From JBNLBS01 sp050303415 (GTDB lineage: Bacteria > Pseudomonadota > Gammaproteobacteria > Methylococcales > Methylomonadaceae), in NCBI GenBank assembly GCA_050303415.1, contig JBNLBS010000012.1, positions 1 to 64,000 on the forward strand: a stretch of 64,000 nt of DNA, given 5' to 3'. The notes beneath the pieces are model-generated. The model searched no databases and was not told the DNA's origin. It saw only the letters and a list, made by a program, of their open reading frames with translations. The position numbers and the translations under genes are program-made. Within the stretch, counting starts at the first letter, position 1; each line of letters starts with the position of its first letter. Shown here piece after piece: positions 36,201 through 45,457 of this stretch.

Positions 36201-39200
36201 ATAACAACGGATAATCCTGACGAACCGTGTCATTAAACCGCCACCAGCCATCTGTCAGACCGAAAATGCAGTCTATCCACGGTGTCGCCTCAATGCCTTC
36301 CAGTAGGATTAATCGACCGTCATCAGTTAATAACTGTTGGCAATGTTGCACGGTAGATATTAAGTCCGCAGTAGCATGTAACACATTGGAGGCGATAATA
36401 ATGTCGTAACTGTGTGTATTAAAGCCCTGGCTGGTCGGCTCTTTCTCAATATCCAGGCAGGCATAGTCGACAAAGTCATAATCATTGAAGGCCTGTTTGG
36501 CCTGCCCGGTAAAATAGCCGGACACATCGGTAAAACTGTACCGGCAGTTTTTACCGGAAAGCCGGGGCAGAATATAATGCGTAGCCGACCCGGTACCGGC
36601 ACCGATTTCCAGAATCCGACACGGTCGTCCATGACTATGGACCAGGCTTTCAACCGCCTGGGCCAATAGATTGTTTAAGCCGACAAAAGACAATGAGGAT
36701 CGGTAAAAGTGAACGGTTTCATCTGCCTTATCCGCTGGAAAAATAAATCCCAATGGTTCCGCCTCTCCACGCAAGATTGCTTTTAAATTCTCCCCACATC
36801 GATTAATAAGCTTAGCTTCAGGCGACAAGGCAGGAAAATCAGTCAGCAATTGTTGATATAACAATGCGGCTGAACCCAGCTGATCAATATTACCGATAGT
36901 CCAGCCCGAAACATTCTTTTGCACCAGGCCGCGTTGGGACAATATTTGCAATACTCTGTCAATCAAACGTAAATAGCGACTATCTATGGCCAATTTCTCC
37001 AGAACTGAGCCTGCACTGTCAAAATGATCCCCGAGCCGACACCCCAAACCGAGCAGACCCTGACAAATATAAGCAACAGCCAGTTGGTTTAATTGGTCTG
37101 CAGAACCCTTAATTGACTCAAACGCGGCACTTTGATCAAAATCCTGTTGTAAGCGGGAAATCAACTCGCCGGTTTTAAGCGGTAAGGATTTTGGCAACCA
37201 GTCCACCTGATAAAGCAGATTGTCAATTGACGGTTGAGCGGCTACAGTTTTGCTTGCCTGTTTAAACAATAAACCTTCTACACAGGCAACCAGTTGCTGA
37301 TTGGAATCATAAAGTTCAATATCAACCAGCAAACTTCCTTGATGACGGGTTTTAACCTTTGCATGACTCCATAGCCCCTGCTCTATAGAGCCAAAGACTG
37401 CAATACGCTGCACTGAGAACGGTAGATAATTTGAATTGTCGACCAGGGCCAGAGCGCATTGAAAAGCAGCATCCAGTAGAACCGGATGTATTTGATAATG
37501 CGGTTCCTGTTCTGCATATTCGGCATAAGCCAAAGCCTGGTCCGGGTTTTTAAATAATGCAGTTAACGCACAAAAAGGTCGACTAAACTGATAGCCGCGT
37601 TCGGCTTTGTCCTGATAAAACCGATCAACAGGAAAAACCGTTAACCGGCTTTTTAGAATATCTACATTTAAAGCGCCCTCTAGCTGCTGCAAAGGCTTAA
37701 ACTGACAACTGAAATGCCGTTGCCATAGCTCATCTTTTAGGCTATAAATGCTGATCGTTTGCTGCTGTACAATGGTTTGCAATAACAGCGGCTTATCCGT
37801 AACACAGCAGGTTTTTTCGACCAACAGCTCGGCCAGCTCACTGTCCTGACCGGAAGCGGCTAAAGCGGTTGCAATATAGCCGGCCAAGGGGAAAATAACC
37901 TGATGATCTATCACATGACCGGCAAGCCATTCAGGCTGGGTATCACTAATCCGGGTTTGATACTGGTCAGCCAGTGGTGACGGAATCTTGTGTCCCAGCA
38001 ATGGATGAGCATTACTATCCGTTATTGAATATTGCGGTATCTGCGCATAGACCTGATCCAGCCAATAACGCTGGCGCTGAAAAGGATAGTTGGGTAACAG
38101 CACTTTATTGAAAGGCAACAAACCGTAAAACTGTTGCCAATTGATGTTTAGGCCGGATTCATACAAATGACCTATATTTTCTGCAATGCGCAGATTATCA
38201 TTCACACCGGCATCCAACGCAGATAAGAATTTAATAGCCTGAGAATTGTTTGCAATTTGCCGTGCTAAACCGGTTAAGACACTTCTGGGACCGATTTCCA
38301 AGAAAATATGATGCGTTGATGTAGTATCACAAAGCGAATTGATAGCGCCGGTAAAATTAACCGGCCTGATAATCTGATCGCTCCAATAGTCCACGCAGGT
38401 CATTTCTTCGGTCACTGTATGGCCGGTTAAGGTAGAGATAATGTTAATGGTTGGCTTGTTAAAATTAACCTGTTGCAGGGTTTGTTTAAAATCAGCCACC
38501 ATGGCATGCATTAGCGGTGAATGAAAAGCATGAGAAACCTGTAATTCAGTCACCGGAACCTGGGCCTGAACCAGCTGAGCCATCGCAGCATCTATGGCTT
38601 CGGATGTTCCGGATATAACCAGCCTTTCTGGTGCATTAAAACAGGCAATGACCCTTTCATCTGTGATCGACAAAATGCCTTCCAACTGTTGCTGACTACA
38701 GTTAACCGCGGCCATTTTGCCGTTGGCTTGTAAGCCCTGCATGAGTTGACCGCGTTTTGCCACCAGCTTGACCGCATCGTTGATGTTAAAAACCCCTGCC
38801 AGGCAGGCCGCTGCATATTCACCGATACTGTGCCCGATTAAAATATCCGGTTCAATCCCCCATTGTTGCCACTGTTTGGCCAATGCATATTCAAGGCAGA
38901 ACAATGCCGGCTGGGTTACACGGGTTTGTTGTAAATCCTGTTCGCTATAGCGGCCTGAAAATAATAATTCGGATAAAGACAGCTTAATATAACCGGCAAA
39001 CAAGTTTGAGCATTGATCAAAAATATCCCTAAAATAACTTCGGCTGTAATACAGCTCACGGGACATATTAAGATATTGTGAGCCTTGGCCGGTGAATAGA
39101 AAAGTAATCTTTGGCCTGTTGTTTTCGACAAATTCAGGCTGACTTCCTGCTTGAACAAAATCCGTGAGTTTTTCGGCCAATTGCTGACTATCAAGCGCAG

Positions 39201-42200
39201 AAAAAGCCAGCCTTTGACTGAAATGTTGCCGTCCAATTGCTGCAGTCGCCGCAATATTTAACAACTTTTCAGGTTTTCCCTGGCTGAGTAGCTGCTGATA
39301 ACGCTGTGCCAACTCAATTAATGCATCCGGGGTTTGGGCCGAAACAGGTAAAACACAGGGTAAATCCGGAACGGCCTGTTGAGGCGCCTGTCCGGCATCG
39401 GCAACAATCATATGGGCATTCGTACCACTAAAACCAAAGGAGCTGATCGCTGCCAGCCTGGGGTTATCTTTTTGTTCAGGCCATGCGAGGCCCTGTGTCG
39501 GGATTTGTGCCGGTATGGCAGCTAATAAAATGCGCGGATTTAATTGCTTAAGATGCAAATGCGGTGGAATAAATTCATGTTTGAATGCCAGGACTAATTT
39601 AATTAATCCGGCGATACCTGCTGCCGATTCGGTGTGACCAATATTGGTCTTAACCGAACTGATGACCAGTGGTTTATCTTTATCACGCTCCTGACTGTAT
39701 ATTTCCGCTATCGATTCAAACTCGACCGGATCGCCCAGCGGTGTACCGGTACCATGTGCTTCCAGCAGTGAAATGTCACTAGCCTTAACATTTGCCGCCT
39801 GTAAAGCCTGTTGCATTAAAGCCCGCTGTGCCATGCCGTTGGGGGCGGTAATGCCATTACTGGCACCGTCCTGATTGGTGGCGCTGCCCTTTATTACGGC
39901 TAATACCTGATCGTTATCATTAATGGCATCAGCCAATGGTTTTAACAACACCAAACCACAACCCTCACTGCGGACATACCCATCGGCATCGGCAGAAAAC
40001 GTTTTACAATGTCCATCGTCGGCCAGCATGCCGCTTTTGGAAAAAACAATATGCAGGTCGGGAGTCAGTATTAAATTAACACCCCCCGCCAGAGCCAGCC
40101 TGCTTTCACCTTTCCTTAAACTGTCGCAGGCTTGTTGAACCGCCAATAAAGACGATGAGCAAGCGGTATCGACACTGACGGCCGGACCTTGAAAACCGAA
40201 GAAGTAAGACAGCCGTCCTGCAGCCATGGACGCTGAATTGCCAATGGCATGATAGACATCAAAATTTTTATTGTGCAGACGTTCTGCTGTTAACAGTTCA
40301 TAATCATGCGAGTATATCCCGATAAACACGCCGGTTTTTTTAGCCTGTTGCGGATTGATAGCGGCATTTTCAAACGTTTCCCAGGCTGTTTCCATTAACA
40401 AACGGTGTTGCGGGTCCATTAACCGGGCTTCACGCGGAGACAAGTTAAAAAATTCGGCATCAAACCGGTCGACCTGTTTGATAAACCCCCCGTAGCGACA
40501 AACCCGCTCGTGGTCATAAAGACCGCTGTCCCAGCGTTCGGGTGGGATGGGCTCAATGGTATCTGTCCCACTTGTTAAAATCTGCCACAGGCTTTCCGGT
40601 GAATCCACGCCTCCCGGAAAACGGCAAGCCATCCCAATAATGGCAATATCAGAGGATTTATTATCAACTTTGGCTTTAAAACCAGGCACCGATATATGTT
40701 TAATATCAGGTATAACCGTCTGTTCGATGTTGTCTTGCGGGCCGGGTTGATCCTGATCAAAAAAGGCTTTAATAGCATTGACGGTGGGATAAGAAAAAAA
40801 GAACATCGGTTCTAATTGCATCCCCAGTCGTTTACTTAATAAGTTGCGCAATTCCAATAAATCAAGTGAATCCAATCCCGATTCCATCAATGCGCGATCG
40901 GCCGCAAACAAATGTTGTCTGCGTGGACCCAAAATAGTGAATACCGCCTCGTCAATGATTTTATGCCTGACAGATGACTCATCAATTTGAGCGGAATCTA
41001 ACACTGAATCCGGTTCCTGGGCTTTATCGGTAAAGTTATAGCGGATTAAAACCCCATAACCGTGATTATCAATATCCTTATCCCAGTAATCCTTAATCGG
41101 TTTAACCACTTCTGCGCCATGATGGGCATGAAAATTAAGCACGGTATCCCACTGACCGCTATCCCGGCACTGCTGTATATATTGCTCCATTGTCAGTTCG
41201 GGATAATCTACAAACTGCTTGCAGCGGCTGATGCCAACGACTTTTTCAGTATCACCGGTCAGTGCAAATACATAAAGAAGGAAATCCAGAATTTGATCAC
41301 CCAATGCCAGATGCTGCAGTTCCGGTTTAATATTCATTCCCAGGATCTGGACAATAGTTCCGTTTGGCGTATGTAACTCAGGCAGGGAATAAAAATCAAT
41401 CGTATCCAAATCCGTTTCGCTTTGAATGCGTTGGCTGTATACTGCTCCAACTACCATCCCCTGCTGTTCCACAACAAATTGGCCTTGCGGGTGAACTGTC
41501 ATCCTGGCCTTGATGATCTCTTCACCGGCACACAGACCTTTATCCCAACAGGCTTTATCCAGTGCCAGTAATGCTGGTAAATCCTGAGCCAAAGCCGGAC
41601 GCAGACAAAAATCCTTTTTCTCAAACCAGTTAAGCGTTATTCGGCAAAAAGGAAAAGTCTTCGGGTAATTACAGGCAAAATCCAGTCTGGGAAACAAACC
41701 GCTTTCGGCGGCAGCCAGCAGGAATTCGTCTGCATCAACCAGCATCTGGCCGGAAAAAGCATGGTAGGCATCAAAATGCAGGTTTTCACTCTGATCCAGA
41801 TAACGGGCAACCAATCGAGGTGCAAGGCTATGTACTTCTAAAAATAAGGCCCCGCTATGGCCTAAAATAGAGGACCATCGGGATAAGTGTTCGACCAGAC
41901 TCTGATAAGCATCTTTAGCGGGGATTAACTGTCCTTGACGATCGGCATAAACCGCATGTTGCCTGGCTGGCGGTCTTTGTTCCAATTGAGTCAGATTTTT
42001 TGGGGCAATATATGGTCGATCGTGATCTAAAAAGGAACGTACATGCAAAACCTTGTCGGCACTTTGTACACCGGCGTTGAATAAGCTTTGCAAAAAACTT
42101 TCGGGATCACCAATATCAGCCTGGATGGTTTTATGCGGAATATCACCTAAGGTCCGGCTGGTTGCCGCTAATGCTTTCTGATTATAATCGGCACCAATCA

Positions 42201-43128
42201 TCAGTAAAGGATACTTATCCAGTACCTCGCCACGTTTGGTATCGGTTTTAATCAGCTGGTATATGCTTTTTAGCAGACTGCCGTCACCACAACCCATATC
42301 AGCAATATAGTCCGGCTGATTTTCTATCGGTAATTGATTAAAAATATCGGCAATAATAACCTGACAATCTTTAAAAAAACGTTCGTGTTGAAAACCACTG
42401 GCCTGAACATTCATCAAACGGTCAAGATGAAGCTCATGACCGTCTTCATCCCTGCTGAAAACACGACTGCAATCGCCGAAAATCAATTCATTCATCGCCA
42501 AAAACATAGGCCGATATGAATATACCGTACCGGCAATAAAAATTCGCTTGAGTAAATGTTTACCGGCTGAAGTTAATTCAATAAAATTTAAACGGTGAAG
42601 CGCCGCCCAGCCTTTGGTAATGAAAAATTTTTCTAACAGCTCCTGATTGCCAATAAAGTCAAAACGTTTTTTAAAATCAGTCTCACCACCTTTTTCTTCA
42701 CGGTGATATAAAAGCAATGGCAGTATTATCAAACCATCTAAAAAATCGATTAAAACAGGATCATCGATAGACCAATGCCGCAGGGATAGTTGTACCCAAT
42801 AGTTAATCGACCGCGGGGAATCTACGGCATCTAAATTTATAGCTAAATCCAATTGCAATAGTGAATCTAAATCTGCAGGTATCATATTCAACCAGGCGTA
42901 ATTCTTACCTGGTTCATATGCTTGATTGAATTCGAGAATTTCAAGCGACTCAAGCAACCTGAGCGCCGTTTTAAGATATCCGGGATTGGTTTGATGGCCA
43001 CTAACCAAAGAGTCGAAGTCTATAGATTGAACATGATCAAAATCAGTTAACAGTCCGTTTTGTTTTAGGCTATGAATAACAGGAAGCGCAACAAAACCAT
43101 GACAATAACGATTAATCAAATCTAACAT
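33289..43128 (-). CDS. PKS with MT-GNAT-ACP loading region and KS-AT-DH-cMT-ER-KR-ACP module
   Basis: A 3279-residue starter synthase. Residues about 1-500 form a methyltransferase-type region (SAM motif DMGCGDGS near 279), about 505-700 a GNAT-like domain, and about 710-790 an ACP (ESGLDSLDLLE near 749). This order matches AprA/GphF/CurA-type loading modules, where the GNAT domain decarboxylates malonyl-ACP and the MT methylates it. KS (Cys near 988), AT (GHSIGEYAAA near 1431, HAFH so malonyl), DH (His near 1737), cMT (LEIGAGTGS near 2174), ER (AASGGTG near 2703), KR (GGFKGVG near 2899) and ACP (GLDSLTSVE near 3203) follow. Oddities: in the DH HxxxGxxxxP motif the Gly reads His, and the usual KR catalytic Tyr reads His (SNHAAAN near 3038). 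The predicted output is a short, methyl-branched reduced acyl chain. Confidence 0.95.
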   Translation of the reverse strand: MLDLINRYCHGFVALPVIHSLKQNGLLTDFDHVQSIDFDSLVSGHQTNPGYLKTALRLLESLEILEFNQAYEPGKNYAWLNMIPADLDSLLQLDLAINLDAVDSPRSINYWVQLSLRHWSIDDPVLIDFLDGLIILPLLLYHREEKGGETDFKKRFDFIGNQELLEKFFITKGWAALHRLNFIELTSAGKHLLKRIFIAGTVYSYRPMFLAMNELIFGDCSRVFSRDEDGHELHLDRLMNVQASGFQHERFFKDCQVIIADIFNQLPIENQPDYIADMGCGDGSLLKSIYQLIKTDTKRGEVLDKYPLLMIGADYNQKALAATSRTLGDIPHKTIQADIGDPESFLQSLFNAGVQSADKVLHVRSFLDHDRPYIAPKNLTQLEQRPPARQHAVYADRQGQLIPAKDAYQSLVEHLSRWSSILGHSGALFLEVHSLAPRLVARYLDQSENLHFDAYHAFSGQMLVDADEFLLAAAESGLFPRLDFACNYPKTFPFCRITLNWFEKKDFCLRPALAQDLPALLALDKACWDKGLCAGEEIIKARMTVHPQGQFVVEQQGMVVGAVYSQRIQSETDLDTIDFYSLPELHTPNGTIVQILGMNIKPELQHLALGDQILDFLLYVFALTGDTEKVVGISRCKQFVDYPELTMEQYIQQCRDSGQWDTVLNFHAHHGAEVVKPIKDYWDKDIDNHGYGVLIRYNFTDKAQEPDSVLDSAQIDESSVRHKIIDEAVFTILGPRRQHLFAADRALMESGLDSLDLLELRNLLSKRLGMQLEPMFFFSYPTVNAIKAFFDQDQPGPQDNIEQTVIPDIKHISVPGFKAKVDNKSSDIAIIGMACRFPGGVDSPESLWQILTSGTDTIEPIPPERWDSGLYDHERVCRYGGFIKQVDRFDAEFFNLSPREARLMDPQHRLLMETAWETFENAAINPQQAKKTGVFIGIYSHDYELLTAERLHNKNFDVYHAIGNSASMAAGRLSYFFGFQGPAVSVDTACSSSLLAVQQACDSLRKGESRLALAGGVNLILTPDLHIVFSKSGMLADDGHCKTFSADADGYVRSEGCGLVLLKPLADAINDNDQVLAVIKGSATNQDGASNGITAPNGMAQRALMQQALQAANVKASDISLLEAHGTGTPLGDPVEFESIAEIYSQERDKDKPLVISSVKTNIGHTESAAGIAGLIKLVLAFKHEFIPPHLHLKQLNPRILLAAIPAQIPTQGLAWPEQKDNPRLAAISSFGFSGTNAHMIVADAGQAPQQAVPDLPCVLPVSAQTPDALIELAQRYQQLLSQGKPEKLLNIAATAAIGRQHFSQRLAFSALDSQQLAEKLTDFVQAGSQPEFVENNRPKITFLFTGQGSQYLNMSRELYYSRSYFRDIFDQCSNLFAGYIKLSLSELLFSGRYSEQDLQQTRVTQPALFCLEYALAKQWQQWGIEPDILIGHSIGEYAAACLAGVFNINDAVKLVAKRGQLMQGLQANGKMAAVNCSQQQLEGILSITDERVIACFNAPERLVISGTSEAIDAAMAQLVQAQVPVTELQVSHAFHSPLMHAMVADFKQTLQQVNFNKPTINIISTLTGHTVTEEMTCVDYWSDQIIRPVNFTGAINSLCDTTSTHHIFLEIGPRSVLTGLARQIANNSQAIKFLSALDAGVNDNLRIAENIGHLYESGLNINWQQFYGLLPFNKVLLPNYPFQRQRYWLDQVYAQIPQYSITDSNAHPLLGHKIPSPLADQYQTRISDTQPEWLAGHVIDHQVIFPLAGYIATALAASGQDSELAELLVEKTCCVTDKPLLLQTIVQQQTISIYSLKDELWQRHFSCQFKPLQQLEGALNVDILKSRLTVFPVDRFYQDKAERGYQFSRPFCALTALFKNPDQALAYAEYAEQEPHYQIHPVLLDAAFQCALALVDNSNYLPFSVQRIAVFGSIEQGLWSHAKVKTRHQGSLLVDIELYDSNQQLVACVEGLLFKQASKTVAAQPSIDNLLYQVDWLPKSLPLKTGELISRLQQDFDQSAAFESIKGSADQLNQLAVAYICQGLLGLGCRLGDHFDSAGSVLEKLAIDSRYLRLIDRVLQILSQRGLVQKNVSGWTIGNIDQLGSAALLYQQLLTDFPALSPEAKLINRCGENLKAILRGEAEPLGFIFPADKADETVHFYRSSLSFVGLNNLLAQAVESLVHSHGRPCRILEIGAGTGSATHYILPRLSGKNCRYSFTDVSGYFTGQAKQAFNDYDFVDYACLDIEKEPTSQGFNTHSYDIIIASNVLHATADLISTVQHCQQLLTDDGRLILLEGIEATPWIDCIFGLTDGWWRFNDTVRQDYPLLSGIQWHSMLNDIGLNADCLALEHEDAPFKQAIIVAGKNLASNTGTWLIFDEQQDCGESIQRSLASSGIECIRVVPGTEYKQFETDKFQINPDRAEDYLQLIENISGAGKLSHVVNCWPLSPKRQTNLTGHQVLQRAEFVSCTGLYITQALVNAGLENITLCHVSQYLNSIHSTDECQQPEAAVLNGLNKVAALEHRQLKVITADLDTDKASLDYLIQALQSAQQESQLAFRNGQQFVARLNSRQTELDDAVNRHWQLGDNNAGSVDALQLIQQPRSVPAKGQVEIRVQQAGLNFIDVMETLGLLPFKRNGFGMECVGTVSRCGEAVSQFTPGQRVLALAEGAFADYVNVDAFLVAELPQSISALQAATLPVNFLTAGYALDQVAKIKPGDKVLIHAASGGTGMAAVQVALQAGAEVYATASREKWSQVKALGVKAVMNSRDLSFVDDIKQLVGDNGLDIVFNSLTGEFIPAGLSLLKAGGQFIEIGKREILTPEQLANSAQGVSYHVIDLRQVAQSQPEVIQPLLQTIVESVEQGRYQALPQTCFDWSQLPDACRFMQQARHTGKIVLQNRANYTDFSCDPDACYLITGGFKGVGFFTAQWLAEKGAKHVILLGRSAMDKAHQEKLTTLQAQEVEVDCMIADVTDDAAMSRVFDQIKQRGRALKGIVHSVGVLDDGAILQQNRSRFTKVLAPKIAGAWNLHHYSRNEELDFFVMFSSVAGLLGSAGQSNHAAANAYLDALAFYRRSQGLPGQSINWCGWSRIGSAAEKGLSNKIRKGLSDITPEQGAQILTSALTRDDVQIGVTPIDWPQFLADAPMTEFYEFYQPSKTVTPTVQKETKTQLDIQHLLQSSLPERTRTVKHFIASELAVVLGMEQDQLNKLRQRHAGFFDLGLDSLTSVEFKNRLSQGLGISVSTPVIFDYPNVDALSEHLMTLLQPEQAIVIESEPENSDDIDNLTVEQAAALLAKELE

Positions 43129-43194
43129 TTCAATCCATTCCAGTTTAAATTAGCTTTTTTCCATCCATAAAACAACATGTAGGATTTAAAAAGA

Positions 43195-43395
43195 TTATTG
43201 TTCCATTGCCTTTCTTAGGCTTAGCGGTCTCATATCCGTCCAAACTTTTTCAATATGTTCCAGGCATACCTGCTTGACGCCCTCTGTTCCTTCCGCCAGC
43301 CAGCCGGCCGGCAACTCCCTATCTATAGGCCAGATTGAATATTGCTCCTCATGATTGAGTACAACTCGAAAAACCTGATTTTCATCATCAAACAT
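43195..43395 (-). CDS. MbtH-like NRPS accessory protein
   Basis: A 66-residue protein that binds and activates NRPS adenylation domains. Family landmarks are all present: N-terminal FDDENQVFRVVLN, HEEQYSIWP, PAGW, the CLEHIEKVWTDMRP block with conserved Trp residues, and SLR at the end. GGAGG lies 9 nt before the ATG. It is the first gene of the PKS transcription unit (66 nt before the large PKS), although no PKS here has an A domain. This implies that the NRPS at 61-64 kb, about 17 kb away, belongs to the same pathway. Confidence 0.96.
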   Translation of the reverse strand: MFDDENQVFRVVLNHEEQYSIWPIDRELPAGWLAEGTEGVKQVCLEHIEKVWTDMRPLSLRKAMEQ

Positions 43396-43625
43396 AATAA
43401 TAGACCTCCATGGTTATAATTTTTTATGTACCTGCTCTATATATACCCAAAATCATAGAAAAGTTCTAGTAATTTGAACCCTTCCATAAATTAAACCGGA
43501 TATATTTCTCTTTATCGTTTTGATTTTTTATTTATTCAAATTGTCAAATGAGATTTCAACAACATAAGATACCCTCAGCTATCAGATAAAAATTTTAATT
43601 TAAATTAAGACAAAGGATATGTAAA

Positions 43626-43654
43626 TTGACTTTTAAACGGTAGTTTTAAATACT
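43626..43654 (+). promoter_or_regulatory. Probable sigma-70 promoter of the ABC/VWA/TelA operon
   Basis: TTGACT at 43626-43631 and AATACT at 43649-43654 are separated by 17 nt, close to the consensus in sequence and spacing. Transcription would begin near 43661, giving a leader of about 30 nt before the TTG start at 43694. The rest of the 43396-43693 gap is AT-rich and must also hold the divergent mbtH promoter. Confidence 0.45.
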
Positions 43655-43693
43655 AAGTCTATACTTAACGGATTGATTGTAGAGGGGGATATT

Positions 43694-44527
43694 TTGAAGC
43701 ATTCTTTGTTTTTCGGGTTACATGCCAAACCGCCCAAACAGCTAAAACGCATATTGTTGCTGTTTCCATTTATTATTATAATCGGCTTGTATTTATATTC
43801 GTCTCATCTTCGACTGCTCGATAACCCTCAAGACAAACTGTTACCCGGCATCTCGACTATGCTAGACAGTATTAACCGCATTGCGATTGAAGAAGATAAA
43901 CGCTCGGGCGAAATCTTACTATGGAACGACACCCAATCCAGTTTGACTCGGCTGCTGTACGGAACCGCACTGGCATTATTTAGCGCTTTATTATTCGGAC
44001 TTTATATGGGGCTTTATCGCGGTATCGAAGCACTATTATCATCATTTATGGTGTTTATATCCATGGTACCGCCGTTAGCCGTTTTGCCTATCTTATTTAT
44101 CAGCCTCGGCGTCGGTGAAGTCGCAAAAATTGCATTAATATTTATTGGAACCTTTCCTATTTTAACCCGGGATATTTTTTTGGCGGTTCAGCAAATACCT
44201 CAACAACAGATTGTTAAATCGCTCACCTTAGGCGCCTCCTCTCCGGCAATTGCCTACCGGATTATTCTACCTCAGATTTTACCTCGCGCCATTAACTCCT
44301 TACGCCTTGTTTTAGGCAGTGCCTGGCTTTTTTTAATTGCTGCCGAAGCAATTGCTTCCACCGACGGATTGGGCTATCGGATTTTTTTGGTCAGGCGCTA
44401 TTTGGCAATGGATGTGATAATCCCTTATGTTTTATGGATAACCCTGCTCGGATTTAGCTTCGACTTATTATTACGCAAACTGAACCGGTTACTATTTCCC
44501 TGGTATAACGCAGAGGCTAAATCATGA
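43694..44527 (+). CDS. ABC transporter permease (nitrate/sulfonate/urea-carboxylase-region type)
   Basis: A 277-residue inner-membrane permease with about six helices and the inner-loop motif (KSLTLGASSPAIAYRIILPQILPRAIN) that contacts the ATPase. It belongs to the SsuC/TauC/NrtB group. The TTG at 43694 is chosen as start because GAGGGGG lies 5 nt upstream; frames starting earlier include this site within coding. The long periplasmic stretch after the first helix (about 40-85) is larger than in typical family members. The gene overlaps the ATPase gene by 4 nt (ATGA), and the operon also encodes three solute-binding-type proteins. Confidence 0.9.
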   Translation: MKHSLFFGLHAKPPKQLKRILLLFPFIIIIGLYLYSSHLRLLDNPQDKLLPGISTMLDSINRIAIEEDKRSGEILLWNDTQSSLTRLLYGTALALFSALLFGLYMGLYRGIEALLSSFMVFISMVPPLAVLPILFISLGVGEVAKIALIFIGTFPILTRDIFLAVQQIPQQQIVKSLTLGASSPAIAYRIILPQILPRAINSLRLVLGSAWLFLIAAEAIASTDGLGYRIFLVRRYLAMDVIIPYVLWITLLGFSFDLLLRKLNRLLFPWYNAEAKS

Positions 44528-45420
44528 GTTCTATGCAAACCAATAAAATTCATTTGGAAGATATAGAAAAGCATTACGGCGACAAACGTGTTTTGGACAA
44601 TATTGACTTATCGGTTTCCGCCGGGGAACTTTGTGCTTTGGTCGGCCCCAGCGGCTGTGGTAAATCGACTTTGTTACGGTTAATTCTCGGTCAGGAACAA
44701 CCCAGCGCAGGATGTATTTATATTGAAGGCAAACCGGTTGGTTTTCCCGATCCCAATAGAGGCATAGTCTTTCAACGTTATTCTTTGTTTCCCCACTTAA
44801 CTGTTTTAGATAACGTACTATTAGGCAAGCGTTTATCATCGGGGTGTTGGTGGTTGCCGTGGCCGAAAAATAAAGAATGGCTAGATGAAGCAATAGCGTA
44901 TTTAGAACGGGTCAGGCTGGCCGATGCTATCGACAAATATCCGCATGAATTATCCGGTGGTATGCAACAACGGGTCGCTATCGCCCAGGCTTTAATTATG
45001 AAACCTCCAGCGCTACTAATGGACGAACCATTCGGCGCACTGGACCCTGATACCCGCGAAGATCTGCAATTATTTCTGCTGGATTTATGGGAAAAGGAAA
45101 AATTAACCGTTTTTTTTATTACCCATGATCTGGAAGAAGCATGTTTTATTGGCAGTCGCTTATTGGTTTTGTCTCAATATTACAGCGATGACCGCGGCAA
45201 CGATGCTCAAGTTAATCGTGGCGGGAAAATAGTAGCAGATTATCAGTTAGAAGCAATGGTAAACTCCACCGAAGTCAAAAAAAACTCTCATTTCAAAGAC
45301 TTTATCGCGACTATAAGAGCTGAGGGTTTTGATCCAAAAATTCGACAACATGTCAGAAATTTTAATCTTAATCACCCGGACTCTTTCCAAACTTTAACCA
45401 AAGAAGAAAACCGAGCGTAA
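44524..45420 (+). CDS. ABC transporter ATPase (SsuB/TauB-like)
   Basis: A 298-residue ATP-binding subunit. Walker A GPSGCGKST near residue 43, Q-loop FQRYSLFPHLTV, signature LSGGMQQRVAIAQ near 148, Walker B ALLMDEPFGALD and H-loop ITHDLEEA. A roughly 60-residue C-terminal extension after the core (FKDFIATIRAEGFDP onward) is longer than usual and may be regulatory. It pairs with the overlapping upstream permease. The TauB/SsuB/NrtD type suits import of small organic or nitrogen compounds, and the operon's last gene points to a urea- or amide-like solute. Confidence 0.93.
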   Translation: MSSMQTNKIHLEDIEKHYGDKRVLDNIDLSVSAGELCALVGPSGCGKSTLLRLILGQEQPSAGCIYIEGKPVGFPDPNRGIVFQRYSLFPHLTVLDNVLLGKRLSSGCWWLPWPKNKEWLDEAIAYLERVRLADAIDKYPHELSGGMQQRVAIAQALIMKPPALLMDEPFGALDPDTREDLQLFLLDLWEKEKLTVFFITHDLEEACFIGSRLLVLSQYYSDDRGNDAQVNRGGKIVADYQLEAMVNSTEVKKNSHFKDFIATIRAEGFDPKIRQHVRNFNLNHPDSFQTLTKEENRA

Positions 45421-45457
45421 TCATTTTAATTATCGATTTGTATAACAGGAGAACCCG

